Shown here: positions 33,017-36,107 of the stretch, piece by piece
Numbering within the stretch: position 1 is the stretch's first letter
Layout: every line of letters begins with the position of its first letter
Assembly: GCA_019116585.1 (NCBI GenBank)
Contig: DXBJ01000048.1
Coordinates: forward strand, 1-36,107
DNA length: 36,107 nucleotides
Reading direction: 5' to 3'
Source of the DNA: Candidatus Faecalibacterium gallistercoris
Lineage (GTDB): Bacteria; Bacillota; Clostridia; Oscillospirales; Ruminococcaceae
Translations under genes and position numbers: made by a program
Notes under the pieces: generated by a model
Seen by the model: the letters and a program-made list of their open reading frames with translations, nothing else
The model's database searches: none
Told to the model about the DNA's origin: nothing

Positions 33017-34369
33017 TCAGCCGTTGGCCAGCTGATACTCGGTGGCCCAGTTGTCCACAAAGGCGCTGACCACGTCATCCCAGGTGCCGGTGCCGGCCGC
33101 ATACGCGGTCAGGGCGCTGCCCAGCATATTCTTCCACTCCTCGCTGGGCATGGTGGAGAAGCACCAGTCCACAGGGGTCTTGCCGTCGGCCACATACTCG
33201 TCCGAGATGGCGTTCAGGGGGTTGGTGGGGGCCTTGGCGCTCTTGAAGGGGATCACGAAGCCCATGTCGTCGGCCATGGCCGCGGTGCCCTTCTCGCTGG
33301 AGACGCACCAGTAAACGAAGTCCAGGGTGGCCTGGATGTCCTCCTCCGAGGACATATTGTTGACGCACCAGTAGTTTTCGGAGCCGGTGCACAGGCCCTG
33401 GTTCTCCTCGCCGTCCACGCCGATGTAGATGGGGATCATGCCCAGGTTGTCGTCGCCCAGGTCCTTGATGTCGGTGTAGGCCCAGGTGCCGTTCTGGTAG
33501 AACACGGCCTGCTTGTTGACGAACTCGGCCACGGCGTCGTTGCCGGTCTTGCTGGCCAGCACGGTGGGCTCGCAGGTGGAGTCGGTGATGTACAGGTCAA
33601 AGATCTGCTTGTAGTTGTCCAGATAGGTGCCCTTGATGGCGTCGGTGGAGGTGATGCCGTCGGCCTGGTACTCGTAGTAGATGGGCAGGTTGGCCAGGTG
33701 GGTCTTGAAGCGCCAGTCGGACGAAGAATCCATGCCGGCGGAGGTGAAAGCGCCCTGGATGCCCAGCTCGTCCTTGCGGGCCTGGATGTCATCGGCCACG
33801 GCCTTCAGGGTGTCGAAGCTGGTGATGTCGTCCTGGGTGTAGCCGGCAGCGGTGAGCAGCTCCTTGTTGTAGATGATGCCGTACGTCTCGATGACGTAGG
33901 CGATGGCGGGGATGGCGTCGCCGTCCTTCAGTGCGAAGGAATCGCTGGTCAGCTCGCCGTACAGCTGGGAGCCGGACAGGTCCAGGCAGTAGTCCTTCCA
34001 GTTGGCCAGGCCCACGGGGCCGTTGACCTGGAACAGGGTGGGGGCCTCGCTCTTCTCCATCTCGCTCATCAGGGTGGTCTCGTACTGGTTGGCGGCGGCG
34101 GTCACCACGGTGACGGGCACGCCGGTCTCGGCGGTGTACTCGGCGGCCAGGTTCTGCCAGGCTTCGTCCTGCTCGGGCTTAAAGTTGAGGTAGTAGACCT
34201 TGCCGGCCGCGGCGGGGGCGGCAGCGCTGCTGGACGCACCGGCGGCGGTGCTGCCGGCGGTGGAAGCGGCGGTCGAGCTGCTGGAAGAACCACAGGCAGC
34301 CAGGACACCGGCGGCGGACACCGCACCGGCGGCCTTCAGGAAGTTGCGGCGGGAAATCATGTTTTTCAT
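33017..34369 (-). CDS. Extracellular sugar-binding lipoprotein
   Basis: The 450-residue receptor has SRRNFLKAAG, a hydrophobic core and the lipobox LAAC with lipidated Cys26, then a Ser/Thr/Ala linker. The mature part, beginning KVYYLNFKPEQDEAWQNLAA, is a type 1 extracellular solute-binding fold (MalE/SBP_bac type). The conserved AVFYQNGTWAYTDIKDLG is typical. AAGGAG precedes the ATG. It is followed by a partial terminator, then two permeases and malQ. The ligand is probably a malto-oligosaccharide, by context only. Confidence 0.92.
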   Translation of the reverse strand: MKNMISRRNFLKAAGAVSAAGVLAACGSSSSSTAASTAGSTAAGASSSAAAPAAAGKVYYLNFKPEQDEAWQNLAAEYTAETGVPVTVVTAAANQYETTLMSEMEKSEAPTLFQVNGPVGLANWKDYCLDLSGSQLYGELTSDSFALKDGDAIPAIAYVIETYGIIYNKELLTAAGYTQDDITSFDTLKAVADDIQARKDELGIQGAFTSAGMDSSSDWRFKTHLANLPIYYEYQADGITSTDAIKGTYLDNYKQIFDLYITDSTCEPTVLASKTGNDAVAEFVNKQAVFYQNGTWAYTDIKDLGDDNLGMIPIYIGVDGEENQGLCTGSENYWCVNNMSSEEDIQATLDFVYWCVSSEKGTAAMADDMGFVIPFKSAKAPTNPLNAISDEYVADGKTPVDWCFSTMPSEEWKNMLGSALTAYAAGTGTWDDVVSAFVDNWATEYQLANG

Positions 34370-34413
34370 CGTTCTTCTCCTTCTTGTGTGTGATGTGAGA
34401 CGTGTGTATGCGA

Positions 34414-34432
34414 CCCGTCCCGGCGGGACGGG
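34414..34432. other. Perfect palindrome between lacI-like and receptor genes
   Basis: CCCGTCCC and GGGACGGG flank GGC. No T-tract follows on either strand. No promoter is seen in the 75-bp gap, so it may be an intercistronic structure or an operator. Confidence 0.4.
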
Positions 34433-34444
34433 GAAGCGACTGGA

Positions 34445-35461
34445 TCATACAAGGGCGGCGCCCCGGGGCGGGCGGACGCTTTCGCCCTCCTGGAGGGCGG
34501 GGGCCAGGACGACGGTCTGGGCCGGCGCGCCGTGCTCGATCTGCCGGATCAGCAGCTCAACGCAGCGGGTGGCCATCTCTTCGGTGGGCTGGACCATCGA
34601 GGCCAGGGCCGGCACGCAGAAGCGGGACATGGGGATGCCGTCGAAACCGATCACCGACACGTCGTCGGGCACCTTGTACCCGGCGCTGGCCAGGGCCCGG
34701 ATGACCCCGATGGCGATGACGTCGCTCATGGCAAAGACGGCGGTGAACTGGGCCCGGCGGGCCAGCAGGCCGTTCATGGTGTTGTAGGCCGATTCAAAAT
34801 TGTAGTTGGACAGGCCGTACAGCCGGGGATCGAAGGCGAGGCCGTTGTCCTCCATGGCCTGCTGGGCGCCCAGGCGGCGCATCCGGCTGGGGTGGCTGGT
34901 GGCAGGGCCGCCGATCACGCAGATCTGGCGGTGCCCCAGAGCGATCAGACTGGTGACCGCCTGGTAGGCCGCGGCGTGGTCGTCCACCCCTACCATGGAG
35001 AGGTTGGGGAAGCTCAGCTCCTCGCTGACGACGGTAGCCAGCACGGCGGGGATGGTGATCTGGTCGAAGCTCTGGCGGAAGTGCTCCACGCTGCCGCCCA
35101 GGAAAACGATCCCCTTGGGCTTGATCTCCCGCAGGATCTTTTCGGCGGCCTCCATCTCATTGGCGTTTTCGTCCAGGTAGGAGACGATGCCGCTGTAGCC
35201 GTACAGCCCCACCACCCGCTGCAGGTGGACCAGGAAATCGGCAAAGAACATATTCTGGGTGCCCTTGACCACAAAGACCACGCTGCGGGACTGCTGGATC
35301 TTCAGCTGGCGGGCGTTGGTGTTGGGGACAAAGCCCACCTCCCGCATGATCTGCAGGACGTGCTCCTTGGTCTCGGGGCGGACGTCGGGCCGGTCGTTGA
35401 TGACCCGGGAAATGGTGCTGACCGAACAGCCGCTGATCCGGGCGATGTCTTTGATCGTCAT
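34445..35461 (-). CDS. LacI family transcriptional regulator
   Basis: The 338-residue repressor starts MTIKDIARISGCSVSTISRV, the LacI-type helix-turn-helix, followed by the hinge region ETKEHVLQIMREVGFVPN. The periplasmic-binding-like effector domain includes GIVFLGGSVEHFRQ, SLIALGHRQICVIGGPATSH and DDVSVIGFDGIPMSR. AAAGGAG precedes the ATG at 35461. The 37-residue longer reading upstream covers the promoter and is rejected. It is probably the first gene of the sugar operon and controls it together with itself. The effector is unknown. Confidence 0.95.
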   Translation of the reverse strand: MTIKDIARISGCSVSTISRVINDRPDVRPETKEHVLQIMREVGFVPNTNARQLKIQQSRSVVFVVKGTQNMFFADFLVHLQRVVGLYGYSGIVSYLDENANEMEAAEKILREIKPKGIVFLGGSVEHFRQSFDQITIPAVLATVVSEELSFPNLSMVGVDDHAAAYQAVTSLIALGHRQICVIGGPATSHPSRMRRLGAQQAMEDNGLAFDPRLYGLSNYNFESAYNTMNGLLARRAQFTAVFAMSDVIAIGVIRALASAGYKVPDDVSVIGFDGIPMSRFCVPALASMVQPTEEMATRCVELLIRQIEHGAPAQTVVLAPALQEGESVRPPRGAALV

Positions 35462-35500
35462 GCTCAGCAGCTCCTTTCTGTGGCAGAGGTCATGGCCGGG

Positions 35501-35529
35501 GCAACCGGTATCGTTTGCGGAATCGTTCC
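35501..35529. promoter_or_regulatory. Candidate LacI-family operators
   Basis: Two adjacent dyads lie between promoter and start: GCAACCGGTATCGTTTGC (35501-35518), symmetric at 14 of 18 positions, and GGAATCGTTCC (35519-35529). Their position over the leader fits autorepression. Confidence 0.5.
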
Positions 35530-35539
35530 CGACGCCTAT

Positions 35540-35568
35540 ATTATGGCACAGTTGCCCAAAAAAATCAA
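35540..35568 (-). promoter_or_regulatory. Promoter of the lacI-sugar operon
   Basis: On the minus strand TTGATT (35568-35563), a 17-bp spacer and CATAAT (35545-35540). No other promoter is clear before malQ. Confidence 0.6.
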
Positions 35569-35629
35569 TCACTTGAAGGCAAGTTTGTGGAATTGCTCCA
35601 GGCTGCCCCGGCCGTTTTGTGCACTATAG

Positions 35630-36107
35630 AATGACGTGCGGGCAAAAACACCGGAAGTTCTGAAAATTACCGGTAGAGCTGTGAAAATTGCGAACACGCC
35701 GCCCGCCCATCCGCCGCCCTGAGGTTTGGGGGAGGTCTGCCGCCCACAAAAAGGCCCAGCCGCCCCGGGGGAGGGGAGACTCAGCGTGTCGCTTTTGCGA
35801 CACGCTTTAGGGGGGACCCATTTCTGCGCGCAGTCGCGCGGCAGAAATTCCTCCCCCCTGGTGGTTGCGGTTCCCTGCTTTTGCTGCGCCCGTCGCAGCG
35901 GGCTTGCAAAAGGCAGACCGCTGCCCCTGCTCTGCTTCGGCTGTTTCGTCCGCTGGACGCGCCTCAGCTTCGCAGTCCCTGGGGACAAAATTTGGCGCTG
36001 AACCGCGCACTCGCCGCAAAGCGGCTCGCACACTCTCAGCGCCAAATTTCCCTGTATGTGTCCCGACCGTACGCACATGTCGTCCGCTCGGGACTTTATT
36101 GACTGTC
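35630..36107. other. Gene-free, hairpin-rich stretch
   Basis: No convincing gene is present; reading frames on both strands lack ribosome sites and family features. At least five inverted repeats lie in 312 bases. Three are AGCGTGTCGC-TTTT-GCGACACGCT (35783-35806), AGGGGGG/CCCCCCT enclosing ATTTCTG/CAGAAAT (35809-35859), and CTGCTTTTGC/GCAAAAGGCAG (35875-35916). The fourth is AAATTTGGCGCTGA/TCAGCGCCAAATTT (35988-36049) with an inner GCCGC/GCGGC. The fifth is GTCCCGA/TCGGGAC (36060-36094). It may be a structured RNA or a composite of intergenic repeats. Confidence 0.6.

Noticed and set aside
35569-36078. Open frames of 89 to 169 codons in the hairpin-rich region
   Set aside because: No ribosome sites, no family features, and overlapping frames on both strands. 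Inverted repeats explain the sequence better.

Overview
The window looks like a chromosomal segment of a GC-rich, Gram-positive gut-type Clostridium relative. The Oscillospiraceae/Ruminococcaceae group (Faecalibacterium, Gemmiger, Subdoligranulum) is my best guess. The grounds are GC-rich coding sequence, T-box leaders on amino-acid genes, near-consensus sigma-A promoters with AGGAGG-type ribosome sites, an S-layer-homology protein, SdpR/SdpI-type genes and lipoprotein ABC receptors. The genus is inference; no rRNA gene is present.

Layout. 1-163 is most of a small inverted-repeat element, with a second inverted copy at 14300-14461. At 157-2366 a MATE exporter and a MerR regulator diverge from a textbook MerR promoter. 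At 2378-5770 a tryptophan-type T-box precedes a trpXYZ-like ABC importer. At 5777-10261, on the minus strand, a methionine T-box precedes metG, an EamA transporter and tatD, followed by an unknown 77-residue gene. At 10295-12284 lie an NTF2-like protein and an SdpR/SdpI-like repressor-immunity pair. At 12348-14177 lie a 56-residue membrane protein and a cytoplasmic-looking GH28 enzyme. At 14499-20386 four tandem 11-bp repeats precede a MacA/MacB/FtsX-like exporter and an SLH protein. At 20515-21369 lie a DUF3796-like protein, an Xre regulator and a small membrane protein. At 21385-29627 lie nitrogen-assimilation genes: an asparagine T-box with asnB, then gltB and gltD behind a candidate attenuator. 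At 29645-35568, on the minus strand, lie a LacI regulator, a sugar ABC importer and malQ. At 35630-36107 there is a gene-free stretch packed with hairpins.

How it works together. Much of the window is amino-acid economy controlled at the RNA level. Three T-boxes show specifier candidates UGG, AUG and AAC. In each, the acceptor-pairing base fits the expected tRNA discriminator (G, A and G). They sense uncharged tRNA for tryptophan import, methionyl-tRNA synthesis and asparagine synthesis. gltBD supplies glutamate, and its leader carries a terminator that competes with a smaller hairpin. The remaining genes deal with envelope defence and export (MATE, SdpI, MacAB-like) or glycan use (GH28, sugar ABC importer, MalQ).

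Least explained are the 162-bp mobile element, the gltB leader, the 11-bp repeat array whose regulator is not in the window, the hairpin cluster at the right end, and several small genes of unknown function. I found no CRISPR array, tRNA, rRNA or intact transposase.
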